Positions 42,857-51,022 are shown, counted from the stretch's first letter. The stretch is 64,000 nucleotides of DNA from Actinomadura sp. 6K520 (GCF_004349245.1 NZ_SMLC01000002.1:82383-146382); one strand, 5' to 3'. Notes: generated from the letters alone by a model not told the origin. Program-made: numbers and translations.

Positions 42857-43837
42857 ATGCGCCCCGTACGTGCCGTCCGGACCCTGGCCGCGGCCAGCGC
42901 CGCCACCCTCGCCCTGACCGCCCTCGGCCCCCTCGCCCCCGCGCACGCCGCGGTCTCCCGCGTCCAGACCACCGTCGAGATCCGCTGCGCGTTCACGACC
43001 CTGAACCAGAGCGCCGACTGGTACTTCCCCTCCGGCTCCCCGCAGGGCCTCGTGTGGCTGCAGCACGGCTTCGCCCGCGCCAACGACCACGTCGCCGACC
43101 TGGCCTCCCGGTACGCCGCGGCCGGCTACCTGGTCTTCGCCCCGACCCTGCCCAGCGCCAACCTGTTCGGCTGCACGCTGCAGAACATCGGGAACAACAC
43201 CGCCTTCCTCGGCAACGTCGCCGACCTCTTCGCCAAGATGGGCGACCCGTCCGACAAGCTCGGCCGCAGCTTCGCCAGGGCCAAGGCCGAAGCGGGACGC
43301 CCCGGGCTCGCGCTGCCCGGCTCCCTCGTCCTCTCCGGGCACTCGGCGGGCGGCGAGGCCGTCGGCTACGTGGCCGGGCGGCTCCGCACCGACAACGCCG
43401 CCGCGTGGGCCCGGGTGCGCGGCCTGGTCCTGCTGGACCCGGTGAAGTCGTTCATCGGCGACAACCTCGGCACCGGGCTGCGGGCGGTGGACGGCACCGG
43501 CCGCATGGTCCGCACGATCTCCGCGCCGGACGGCACCTGCAACAACGGCGGCAGCGGCACCGACGCCGTCCAGGCGGGCGTGCGCTCCCCGTTCGTCGGC
43601 GTCCGGCTGCCCGGCGGCGCGCACACCGACGCCGAGGGCGCGAGCACCGACTCCGTCGGGACGATCGCCTGCGGGACGCCGAAGGCGGAGAACGTCGCGG
43701 TCCTGCAGACGTTCGCGGTCGCCTGGGCCAAGGACGCCTTCAACGGCACGCAGACCCCCGCCTACCTGCCCGGCGGCTCCTACTACCAGACGCAACTGGG
43801 CGCGGGCAGGATCCAGACCCTGACCGGCGCCTCCTGA
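42857..43837 (+). CDS. secreted alpha/beta hydrolase (chlorophyllase/cutinase-like esterase)
   Basis: 326 residues: signal peptide 1-31 (ending APAHAAV), then an alpha/beta hydrolase core with the oxyanion region VWLQHGFARAND, nucleophile Ser163 in LVLSGHSAGGEAVG and several Cys likely in disulfides. This fold includes chlorophyllase, PET hydrolase-like esterases and lipases. With a chlorophyll b reductase-like gene and bilin-reductase-like genes just downstream, removal of the phytol ester outside the cell is an attractive role; a general polyester or lipid esterase is the alternative. ATG 42857 has GGAGG upstream, and the operator just in front suggests regulated expression. Confidence 0.8.
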   Translation: MRPVRAVRTLAAASAATLALTALGPLAPAHAAVSRVQTTVEIRCAFTTLNQSADWYFPSGSPQGLVWLQHGFARANDHVADLASRYAAAGYLVFAPTLPSANLFGCTLQNIGNNTAFLGNVADLFAKMGDPSDKLGRSFARAKAEAGRPGLALPGSLVLSGHSAGGEAVGYVAGRLRTDNAAAWARVRGLVLLDPVKSFIGDNLGTGLRAVDGTGRMVRTISAPDGTCNNGGSGTDAVQAGVRSPFVGVRLPGGAHTDAEGASTDSVGTIACGTPKAENVAVLQTFAVAWAKDAFNGTQTPAYLPGGSYYQTQLGAGRIQTLTGAS

Positions 43838-43849
43838 CGCCCGGTCACC

Positions 43850-43869
43850 GGTGGGGGCCGCCCCCCACC
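43850..43869 (+). terminator. GC-rich hairpin terminator
   Basis: GGTGGGGG (43850-43857), four-base loop, CCCCCACC (43862-43869), 13 bases after the hydrolase stop. It lacks a U-run, as is common for actinomycete terminators. It separates the hydrolase from the next unit, which has its own operator. Confidence 0.65.
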
Positions 43870-43967
43870 CCCCGGAACGGCTCCTTCCCGGCGGCCGCCG
43901 GTCCCGTGAGCGGGAAGTTTCCGCCCGCGGGATCTGGCGGACCGGGAACCGCGATTGTAGTGTCTTG

Positions 43968-43992
43968 GAAACAGCGTTTCGCTAGAGGAACC
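43968..43992. promoter_or_regulatory. GAAAC-N3-GTTTC operator before the nitrilase-led operon
   Basis: GAAAC 43968-43972, AGC, GTTTC 43976-43980 is an exact 13-base palindrome (with an extra G in front). A degenerate third half site (GAACC, 43988-43992) follows after seven bases. It ends 10 bases before the nitrilase ATG. Confidence 0.66.
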
Positions 43993-44002
43993 GGGAGGCC
44001 CG

Positions 44003-45634
44003 ATGGGTCCGGTCCGCGTGGCCGCCGTGCAGTTCGCGGCCGGCCGGGACGTGCCCGGCAACCTCGCCACCTGCCTGCGCATGATCGACCGCGCCGCCGC
44101 CGAGGGTGCGAGCATCATCGTCCTGCCGGAGTTCTGCAACCGCCTGTCCTGGTACGCGGACAGGGCGGAGGCCCTCCGGCACGCCTGCACCCCGGACGGT
44201 CCGTTCCTCACGGCGATCAAGGAGCGGGCCGCCGCGCACCGCGCGTACGTCAAGGTCAACGTCACCCTCACCACCGGCGGCCGGGTCACCGTCGGCAGCC
44301 TGCTCTACGGGCCGGACGGCGCGCTCCTCGGCCGCTCCGACAAGCTCACGCTGATGGGCGCCGAGGGCGACAACCTCGACCCCGGCACCGCCGCCGGTCC
44401 CGTCGTCGCCACCCCGCACGGCCGGCTCGGCATGTACGCGTGCATGGAGGGCGTCACCAGCGACGTCCCCCGCGACCTGGCCGTGCGCGGGGCGCAGGTG
44501 CTGCTGAACAGCCTCAACTCGTTCGCCACCGACGAGGCCGGGCTGCACGTCCCGGTCCGCGCGGCGGAGAACAGGGTGTGGGTGGTGGCGGCCAACAAGG
44601 TCGGCCCGCTGCTGCCCGCCGACCTGCTGCCCGCGATCGCCGAGCGGCTCGGCGTCCCGGCCGGCCTGCTGGACGGGGCGGGCGAGAGCCAGATCGTCGC
44701 CCCCGACGGGACGGTCGTCGCGAAGGGCCCGCGCACCGGCGAGGCCGTCGTCGTCGCCGACATCGACCCGTCGCTCGCCGACCGCAAGACCCGCCCGGAC
44801 GGCACCGACCTGTTCGCCGCCCGCAGGCCGCGGCTGTACACGCCGATCGTGGCGGCACCGCGTCCCCGATCCGCACCGCCCGGCGAGGCGAAGGTGGACG
44901 TCGCCGCCGTCCGCTCGCCCGGCCTGGTGCGGGACGCCGCGCTGGCGGGCGCCGAGCTGATCGTCCTCCCGGAACTGGCGTTCGGCGTGGACGCCGACCC
45001 CGGCGCCGTCGTCGCCGCGCTGGCCACCGCGCTCGACGGCACCACCGCGCACGCGGTGACGACCGTCCGGGCGGGCGCCGCGCACGCCGCCTACCTGGTG
45101 AACGCCCGCGGCCTCGCCGGAAGCCAGCCCCAGCTGCACGCCTGCGCCCGGCACTCCGGCTGGGCCACCGAGTACGGCAAGCGGCTCGCCGTCTTCGCCC
45201 TCCCCTGGGGGCGGCTCGCGCTCGTCCCCGGCGACGACGCCCTCTACCCCGAGGTCTTCCGGCTCGCCGCCATCGCCGACGCCGACGCCGTCGCGGTCCC
45301 GTGCACCCCCGCCGAGGACTGGGAGATCGCCCTCGGCCTGCCGGAACGCGCCGCCGAGAACCGGCTGAACGTCGTCGCCTCCGGGCCGGACGACGGCGTG
45401 GTCCTCGCGCTGCCCGCCGACTTCACCCTGTGGACGTCCTGGGCGGGGCCGTTCGAGGGCCGCATCAGCCACCCCCTGGTCACCCGCGCGTCCGGGCCGG
45501 TCACCGTGGCCGCCGTCCATCCCGCGCAGGCCGTGAACCGGCTCGTGTCCAAGAACACCGACCTGGTCGGCGGGCGTCCCGCGCACGCGGTCGCCGCGCT
45601 GGCCGACGACGACCCGAGCGGAGTGCGCCGTTGA
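44003..45634 (+). CDS. tandem nitrilase-family protein; second domain inactive
   Basis: 543 residues with two carbon-nitrogen hydrolase domains. The first (about 1-270) has the complete Glu-Lys-Cys triad: Glu43 in VLPEFCN, Lys114 in RSDKLTL and Cys147 in MYACMEGVTSD. The second (about 290-520) repeats the fold (LIVLPELAFG) but has no Cys at the expected place (the strand reads ALVPGDDALYPE), so it is probably structural. The family hydrolyses nitriles, amides and carbamoyl groups. First gene of an eleven-gene unit running to 53,176. ATG 44003 has GGGAGG upstream. Confidence 0.85.
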   Translation: MGPVRVAAVQFAAGRDVPGNLATCLRMIDRAAAEGASIIVLPEFCNRLSWYADRAEALRHACTPDGPFLTAIKERAAAHRAYVKVNVTLTTGGRVTVGSLLYGPDGALLGRSDKLTLMGAEGDNLDPGTAAGPVVATPHGRLGMYACMEGVTSDVPRDLAVRGAQVLLNSLNSFATDEAGLHVPVRAAENRVWVVAANKVGPLLPADLLPAIAERLGVPAGLLDGAGESQIVAPDGTVVAKGPRTGEAVVVADIDPSLADRKTRPDGTDLFAARRPRLYTPIVAAPRPRSAPPGEAKVDVAAVRSPGLVRDAALAGAELIVLPELAFGVDADPGAVVAALATALDGTTAHAVTTVRAGAAHAAYLVNARGLAGSQPQLHACARHSGWATEYGKRLAVFALPWGRLALVPGDDALYPEVFRLAAIADADAVAVPCTPAEDWEIALGLPERAAENRLNVVASGPDDGVVLALPADFTLWTSWAGPFEGRISHPLVTRASGPVTVAAVHPAQAVNRLVSKNTDLVGGRPAHAVAALADDDPSGVRR

Positions 45635-46434
45635 AGGAGACCCTGCAGCACGTCGAGCAGATGGTGGACGAGTCCCCCGCCGTCGACGTGACCGACACCT
45701 TCCACCGGTTCGGCACGATCCTGGACGGCCTCAAGGCCAGGATCGACGAACGGTTCGAGCTGGCGCGCGACCCGTCCACCGACGACCTGGAGTCGTACGG
45801 GAACCCGCCCGAGAGCCCCGGCGGGCGCCTGGCCGCCTACAGCGGGCCCGAGGTCGACTGGATGGTCCACTCCTGGCTCGGCAACCCCACGGCCGGCTTC
45901 GCCAACCTGCACCTGACGGTGTGGCTCGGCCCGCACATCCGGGTGCCGCACCTCGGCGTCGCGCTGCTCGTCTGGCCGGAGGGCTGGTTCTACGTCGACT
46001 CGGTGCCCCGCGCCAACCTGCTCGCGGACGGCGAGTACTACGACGCCTACTACGAGCCCCTCAACGCGGAGTGGCTGGCGGTCCGGGAGCAGAACCCGCA
46101 GCTGGAATGGTTCACCAGCCGCGCCGGGTTCATCCGGGCGAGCCTGTCCCCCACCGCCCACTGCCACTCCTTCCCCCGCGAGGAGAAGAACATCGACCTG
46201 GTGGAGCGGCTGCTCACCGGGCACGTGGACCGCTGGCTCGGCTGGGTGGACGAGGCCGAGCCCGTCCCGGCGGCCGACCGCGCCGCGCTCGCCGCCGCCG
46301 ACCTGGCGACGCGCCGCAACATCGCCGAACGCGACCCGGCGAACGTGATGGGCGTCCGGTACTTCGGCCGGGAGCTGACCGACCGGCTCGTCCGCGCCCT
46401 GTGGGGCGGCGACCGGAAGCTGCCCCGGCCATGA
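45631..46434 (+). CDS. red chlorophyll catabolite reductase-like (bilin reductase superfamily)
   Basis: 267 residues. The C-terminal half resembles plant RCC reductase: FIRASLSPTA (167-176) corresponds to the conserved FVRSAFSPTA-like strand, and RDPANVMGVRYFGRELTDRL (from 234) matches the family's C-terminal DP-x-R-x-G-E-x-R-L signature with the conserved Asp (Asp235). EYYDAYYEPLNAEW fits the YLKEYY helix region. The family reduces bilins with ferredoxin electrons and without a metal. The TTG at 45631 overlaps the previous stop (TTGA), with GCGGAG upstream; an ATG at 45661 is the alternative. The substrate would be an open-chain tetrapyrrole. Confidence 0.75.
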   Translation: MKETLQHVEQMVDESPAVDVTDTFHRFGTILDGLKARIDERFELARDPSTDDLESYGNPPESPGGRLAAYSGPEVDWMVHSWLGNPTAGFANLHLTVWLGPHIRVPHLGVALLVWPEGWFYVDSVPRANLLADGEYYDAYYEPLNAEWLAVREQNPQLEWFTSRAGFIRASLSPTAHCHSFPREEKNIDLVERLLTGHVDRWLGWVDEAEPVPAADRAALAAADLATRRNIAERDPANVMGVRYFGRELTDRLVRALWGGDRKLPRP

Positions 46435-47363
46435 CGAACGTCCGGTCGCTGTGGTGGTCGGCGGACACCGGCGGCCCCGCGCCCTTCGGCACCGCGCACC
46501 TCAAGGTGTACTACCCGGCCCGCGCGGAGGGCACCGACGCCGAGCGGCTGTCGGGAGAGATCCCGGCCGATCCGCGGGGCGCCCCCTACCCGGTGGTCGT
46601 GTTCTGCTCCGGGGTGAACGTCGAGCAGGCCGTCTACCGCCCGCTGGCGGCCGGCATCGCCGCCGCCGGATTCGTCGTCGTGACGTTCGACCGGGTGGCC
46701 GAGCTGTTCGGCGGCCGGTACGGCCTCACCCCCGGCGTCGACCTGGACGCGGCCAGGCCCGGCACCTACGGCACGCGGCCGACCTGCCCGGCCCTGCCCG
46801 CCGTCCTGGACGCGCTGGACAGGATCGACCTGCTCAAGGGTTCGCTCGACCTGACCCGGATCGCCCTCGGCGGGCATTCCGCGGGCGGCACCGTGGTGCT
46901 GCAGTCCGCCCGGTTCGTCCCCGGCGTCCGGGCCTGCTTCGGCTACGGGACGCACACCATGGTCGCCACCATGCTCGGCTGGCCCGCCGGAACCGTCCTG
47001 CCCGCGCAGGCCGGCTGCCCGGTGCTGCTCGGCGTCGGCACGCGCGACGGCGTCATCATGGGCAGCTCCGACCGGTACGGGCAGGACGCGCCGTCCGACC
47101 CCGTCACCCGCACCTTCACCGAGGCGCTGCACGATCCGCGCGACCTGCTGGCCGTCGTGCGGGGCGCCAACCACTTCGCCGTGGCGGACCCGGTCGACCC
47201 GACCGCCGCCCGCGCGTTCCTCGACCTGCCGCCCGAGACCGACCCCGCCGAGGCACGCCGCGCCTTCACGGACCTGGTCGCCGGCTTCCTGCGCGCCCAC
47301 GTGCGCGGGGAGGACGTAAAACCGTCCGCCGACCCGGCGCTCATCGACCTGCGGCGACGATAG
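46431..47363 (+). CDS. chlorophyllase-like alpha/beta hydrolase
   Basis: 310 residues without a signal peptide, so cytoplasmic. The core starts AHLKVYYPA and PYPVVVFCSGVNVEQAVYRP, with AAAGFVVVTFD following, the layout of chlorophyllases and PAF-acetylhydrolase-like enzymes. Nucleophile Ser150 is in GGHSAGGTVV, and His in GANHFAVAD is the likely triad base. Chlorophyllase removes phytol from chlorophyll. The placement between an RCC-reductase-like gene and a Rieske oxygenase gene supports this, but a general esterase is possible. ATGA overlap with the gene before. Confidence 0.75.
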   Translation: MTNVRSLWWSADTGGPAPFGTAHLKVYYPARAEGTDAERLSGEIPADPRGAPYPVVVFCSGVNVEQAVYRPLAAGIAAAGFVVVTFDRVAELFGGRYGLTPGVDLDAARPGTYGTRPTCPALPAVLDALDRIDLLKGSLDLTRIALGGHSAGGTVVLQSARFVPGVRACFGYGTHTMVATMLGWPAGTVLPAQAGCPVLLGVGTRDGVIMGSSDRYGQDAPSDPVTRTFTEALHDPRDLLAVVRGANHFAVADPVDPTAARAFLDLPPETDPAEARRAFTDLVAGFLRAHVRGEDVKPSADPALIDLRRR

Positions 47364-47375
47364 GGAGAGCCCGTC

Positions 47376-48524
47376 ATGCTCAAGAACTTCTGGTACGCGG
47401 TCGAGTTCGCGCACGCGGTCACCCGGGCCCCGAAGCGGGTGACCTGCCTCGGCCAGGACTTCGTCCTCTACCGCAAACGCGACGGCGGCGCGGTGTGCCT
47501 GTCCGACCTGTGCGCGCACCGCGGCGCCGCGCTGTCGGGCGGCACCCTCGTCGACGACAGGCTCGCGTGCCCGTACCACGGGTGGCAGTACGAGCCGGAC
47601 GGCGCGTGCAGCAAGATCCCCGCCAATCCGGAGGGGCGCGGCATCCCGAAGCGGGCCCGCGTCGACTCCTATCCCGTCCAGGAGCGGTACGGGATGGTCT
47701 GGGCGTTCCTCGGCGACCTGCCGGAGGACGAGCGCCCGCCGCTCCCGCACTTCCCCGAGCACGACGACCCCGCGTTCCGCACCGTGTACGTCGAGATGGT
47801 CATCGAGGCGAACTACGAGCGGACGTTCGAGAACGTCGTGGACGCCGCGCACACGCCGTTCGTGCACGGCACCCGGTTCGGCAATCCGGACAAGCCGGAG
47901 ATCCCCGACTACGAGGTCACCGAGGACGAGTGGTCGGCGACCGCCGACATCCGGCTCAGCCCGCCACCGGCGGGCGGCCTGTGGAAACGGCTGTACAAGG
48001 GGCGGCCGGAGGAGGTCGTCGTCACCAACGGCTGGTACCTGCCCAACATCGTGAAGCTGCACGTCCGGCTGCCGTTCGGGGACATGATCCTCTACGACCA
48101 CAACGTCCCGCTCGACCGGCACCGCACCCTCGTCAAGATCGTCGGATACCGGAACTTCTTCACCGGCAAGTGGGCCGACAACGACGCCCGCAAGCGGATC
48201 CGCAGCATCCTGCTGCAGGACAAGGTGGTGGTGGAGACCCAGCGTCCGGAGCTGCTGCCCTACGACCTGCCCGGCGAGCTGCACCTGCGCTCCGACGCCC
48301 TCCAGGTCGCCTACCGGCGGCGCCGCCAGAAGCTGATGGCCGACGGCTGGTGGCTCGGCGAGGACGAGGAGTTGCCGGTCAACGGCAGGCGCGGCAGCGC
48401 CACCGTGATCCCGTCCCCCGCCCGCCGGGAGAATCCGGAACTGGCCCGCGCCTGGCAGCACCGCCCCCGCGGCGGCGTCCCGGTGCCCCTCGACGGGGCC
48501 GGCGGCGAAGGAGAGGGCGAGTGA
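47376..48524 (+). CDS. Rieske non-heme iron oxygenase (PAO/VanA-like)
   Basis: 382 residues. Rieske ligands Cys46-x-His48 in CAHRGAALSGG and Cys65-x2-His68 in CPYHGW; mononuclear iron region ENVVDAAHTPFVH with His159 and His164. Overall order and the CPYHGW, PDGACSKIP stretch resemble pheophorbide a oxygenase (PAO), Tic55 and vanillate demethylase. PAO opens the pheophorbide ring to red chlorophyll catabolite. The C-terminal CxxC and membrane helix of plant PAO are missing. With RCC-reductase-like genes on both sides, a ring-opening role is the best inference; demethylase is the alternative. No ferredoxin or reductase gene is next to it. ATG 47376 follows GGGAGAG. Confidence 0.85.
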   Translation: MLKNFWYAVEFAHAVTRAPKRVTCLGQDFVLYRKRDGGAVCLSDLCAHRGAALSGGTLVDDRLACPYHGWQYEPDGACSKIPANPEGRGIPKRARVDSYPVQERYGMVWAFLGDLPEDERPPLPHFPEHDDPAFRTVYVEMVIEANYERTFENVVDAAHTPFVHGTRFGNPDKPEIPDYEVTEDEWSATADIRLSPPPAGGLWKRLYKGRPEEVVVTNGWYLPNIVKLHVRLPFGDMILYDHNVPLDRHRTLVKIVGYRNFFTGKWADNDARKRIRSILLQDKVVVETQRPELLPYDLPGELHLRSDALQVAYRRRRQKLMADGWWLGEDEELPVNGRRGSATVIPSPARRENPELARAWQHRPRGGVPVPLDGAGGEGEGE

Positions 48525-49297
48525 GCGTGTCCGCGCCCAAGGCGCTGAACGACCGGACGCTGGCGGCCCTGGCCGATGTCGAGCCGCTGGAGACGGTCCG
48601 CGAGAAGGTGCTCACCAGCGTCCTGTCCCCGGAACCGGCCGGCACGCTGACGGTCCTGACCGGTGAGCGGATCGCCAAGGTCGTCTGCATCGGCCTGACC
48701 GTCGACCGGATCGGCATGGACAGCCACATGATCTTCGCGTTCACCGGCGCGGACTCGGCCGTCCCGCACTTCACGCTCGACTCGGTGCTCGCGGGCGGGC
48801 AGCTCGCCTACCACATCGACCTCGTGCCGCGGGTCGACCTCGGCGCGCACCTGGCGTACGTCAACGCGGTGTTCCAGCCGCTGACGCCGGTGTACGAGGA
48901 GGTCAAGGAGCGGTTCGGGCCGTCCACGGCGGCGATCGGCCCCCGGCAGCACGCCATGATGTCGCCCTGGATGCTCGTCAACCGGGCCGACGACGAGCAC
49001 TTCGCGCAGATCGGCACCTACCTCGACCGCTACTTCGAGCATTGGCGCGACCTGCTGGTGAAGGGCGTCCCCGGCGACGTCCTAGGCACGCTCGCCGGCA
49101 CCGACCTCGCCGCGCGCGACGCCCGCAACCGCGCCGCGCTGTTCAGCCCGGAGGTGGACCCGGTGTGGGCGAACGTGGCCCGGCTGCTCGGCGACGCGCA
49201 GGCCGAGGAGCTGCGCGCCGAACTGCTCAGCAACGACCTGCTCAGCAACGACCTGCTCAGCGACCACCGGCCGGGCGGAGGCGCCGCCGATGGCTGA
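48521..49297 (+). CDS. bilin reductase-like protein (FDBR/RCCR superfamily), second paralogue
   Basis: 258 residues. It shows the superfamily layout: PHFTLDS strand (83-88), GGQLAYHIDLVPR, YVNAVFQPLTPVYEE, then MSPWMLVNRAD (147-157) and a helix with YLDRYFEHW. The C-terminal signature DPVWANVARLLGDAQAEEL (Asp213) matches the DP-R-G-E pattern of ferredoxin-dependent bilin reductases. It is only distantly similar to the protein at 45,631-46,434, so the two may reduce successive double bonds or be subunits. The tail carries a 15-base tandem repeat coding LLSND. GTG 48521 overlaps the previous stop with GAAGGAG upstream. Confidence 0.72.
   Translation: MSVSAPKALNDRTLAALADVEPLETVREKVLTSVLSPEPAGTLTVLTGERIAKVVCIGLTVDRIGMDSHMIFAFTGADSAVPHFTLDSVLAGGQLAYHIDLVPRVDLGAHLAYVNAVFQPLTPVYEEVKERFGPSTAAIGPRQHAMMSPWMLVNRADDEHFAQIGTYLDRYFEHWRDLLVKGVPGDVLGTLAGTDLAARDARNRAALFSPEVDPVWANVARLLGDAQAEELRAELLSNDLLSNDLLSDHRPGGGAADG
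49223..49267. repeat. 15-bp tandem repeat, 3 copies
   Basis: Units at 49223, 49238 and 49253 (the last diverged) coding for LLSND-LLSND-LLSDH at the C-terminus of the second bilin-reductase-like protein. Confidence 0.88.
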
Positions 49298-50243
49298 GCC
49301 GAGCGAGTGGCAGCGCCGCATCGAGGGCGAGTGGCACGGCCGGCCGTCCCTGTTCGACGCGGCCGGCACCTGGCAGGGGTACGAGGACATCCGCCGCTCC
49401 TCGGTCTTCGCGGACGGCGTCACCACGTACTACATGGACGGCGGACTCGAAGGCGGCGGCCCCCTCGCGGGACGGTTCCGGCTCGGCGCGCCGTTCGCGT
49501 TCGGGGTGGTCGACTCCGACGGGGACCGCGTCTACACCGGGCCCGACTTCCACGGCACCGGGCAGCCCTACGGCGGGTTCGTCGACGCGCACTACTACGG
49601 GCCGGGCTGGCAGGTGGACCTCAACACCTGGAACCACGTGCTGCCCGACGGCCAGACCCAGGTGTACTCGTCCACCCTGTACCAGGGCTGGGCGGTCGTG
49701 GGCTGCTTCAACGGCGTCTACAAACGCACCACCGACTACGACACCAACCCCGCGACCAGGGACACGATCGAACGGTTCCTCGCGGAGGAGACCCGGCACG
49801 GCCCGGTCCCGTACATCCTGCCGACCAAGCAACGCGGCGCGTACAGCGGGACGTGCGAGCTGTGGGGCGCCGACCAGAAACCGGCCGGCGAGGTCACGGT
49901 GTCGATCGGGCTGGAGCCCGTCGACCTGCTGCGCACCCGCCAGCACGTCACCTGGACCGGCGCCCTCGACCGGGCCTACACGGTCGAGGCGCGCCGCGAC
50001 GGGACTCGCTCCTTCTACGAGGGCCCGGACGCCTGGGGCAACGCGCAGGCGTTCGGCCGGGCCAACTACCCCGTCCTGCACTTCTCCGACGACGTGTGGA
50101 AGGCCAAGGGACGCGAGTTCATGGTCGACGCCACCCCCGGGATGACCGCCGGCGAGACCCTCACCGTCGTGTACGAGCTGTTCAGGGGCAACGTCCTGCA
50201 CGCCGTCCTGCACGGCGTCCTGAGCTGGGAGGCCGGGGTATGA
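49290..50243 (+). CDS. conserved-looking protein of unknown function in the tetrapyrrole operon
   Basis: 317 residues, not recognised. No signal peptide or membrane helix. It is rich in aromatic and Gly residues with alternating short strands (VTTYYMDGGLEGGG, FGVVDSDGDRVYTGPDF, VDLNTWNHVLPDGQTQVYSS), which suggests a beta-barrel or calycin-like fold, followed by a second beta region (TVSIGLEPVDLLRTRQHV). It overlaps the previous gene by eight bases and the next by four, so it is surely part of the pathway. A pigment-binding or magnesium-removing role would fill a gap in the scheme, but there is no direct evidence. Confidence 0.8.
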   Translation: MAEPSEWQRRIEGEWHGRPSLFDAAGTWQGYEDIRRSSVFADGVTTYYMDGGLEGGGPLAGRFRLGAPFAFGVVDSDGDRVYTGPDFHGTGQPYGGFVDAHYYGPGWQVDLNTWNHVLPDGQTQVYSSTLYQGWAVVGCFNGVYKRTTDYDTNPATRDTIERFLAEETRHGPVPYILPTKQRGAYSGTCELWGADQKPAGEVTVSIGLEPVDLLRTRQHVTWTGALDRAYTVEARRDGTRSFYEGPDAWGNAQAFGRANYPVLHFSDDVWKAKGREFMVDATPGMTAGETLTVVYELFRGNVLHAVLHGVLSWEAGV

Positions 50244-51022
50244 CGGGCCGGGCGGTGGTCATCACCGGCGGGACCCGCGGCATCGGGCTCGGCCTCGCCG
50301 CGGAGTTCCTGGCCCGCGGCGTCCGCGTCGCGATCTGCGGCCGGTCGGGCGAGTCGGTCGGCAAGGCACTCGCCGAACTTGGCGACGGCGCGGTCGGCGT
50401 GGTCTGCGACATGGCCGACCGGGACCAGGTGCAGGCCCTCTGGGACGCGGCGGCCGAGGCGTTCGGGCACATCGACCACTGGATCAACAACGCGGGGGTG
50501 TCCACCTCCCGCCGTCCCCTCACCGACCTGCCGCCCGAGCAGCTCGAAACCGTGGTGGCGGCCAACCTGCTCGGCGTGATGCACGGCAGCGCCGTCGCGG
50601 TGCGGGGCATGACCGCCCAGGGCGGCGGCACCGTGTGGAACATGGCGGGGCTCGGCAGCGACGGCCGGACCGTCCCCGGCCTCATCGCCTACGGCGCGAC
50701 CAAGCGCGGCACCGACTACCTCACCACCGGCCTCGCCAGGGAGGTCAGGGGCGGCCCGGTCAGGGTGGCGCACCTGTCCCCCGGCATGGTCGTGACCGAC
50801 CTGCTGCTCCGCGACTACTCCCCCGACGAGCTGGCCAAGGCGAAGAAGATCTTCAACATTCTCGCCGACCGAGTGGAGACGGTGACGCCCTGGCTGGCCG
50901 AGCGGATTCTCGCCGGGACCAGGAACGGCGGCACGGTCGCCTGGCTCACCACCCCCAAGGTCATGGCCCGGTTCACGCTGGCCCCGTTCCGAAGGCGCGA
51001 CCTGTTCGGGGCGGAAGCATGA
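50240..51022 (+). CDS. NYC1/NOL-type chlorophyll(ide) b reductase-like SDR
   Basis: 260 residues. Short-chain dehydrogenase with TGGTRGIGLGLA cofactor motif, CDMADRD, WINNAG, and the YGATK active site (Tyr151, Lys155). Beyond the general fold it matches plant NOL/NYC1 in unusual places: IDHWINNAGVSTS, the GSDGRTVPGLIAYGATKR stretch, LSPGMVVTDLLL, then AKKIFNILADRVETV and the late GGTVAWLTTPKVMARF. These segments align with NOL/NYC1 motifs as I recall them. That enzyme reduces the 7-formyl of chlorophyll b on the way to chlorophyll a. ATG 50240 overlaps the previous stop. The most diagnostic gene of the operon. Confidence 0.85.
   Translation: MTGRAVVITGGTRGIGLGLAAEFLARGVRVAICGRSGESVGKALAELGDGAVGVVCDMADRDQVQALWDAAAEAFGHIDHWINNAGVSTSRRPLTDLPPEQLETVVAANLLGVMHGSAVAVRGMTAQGGGTVWNMAGLGSDGRTVPGLIAYGATKRGTDYLTTGLAREVRGGPVRVAHLSPGMVVTDLLLRDYSPDELAKAKKIFNILADRVETVTPWLAERILAGTRNGGTVAWLTTPKVMARFTLAPFRRRDLFGAEA

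Noticed and set aside
49290..50243. Assignment as STAY-GREEN magnesium dechelatase
   Set aside because: None of the STAY-GREEN segments I know are visible; left as unknown function.
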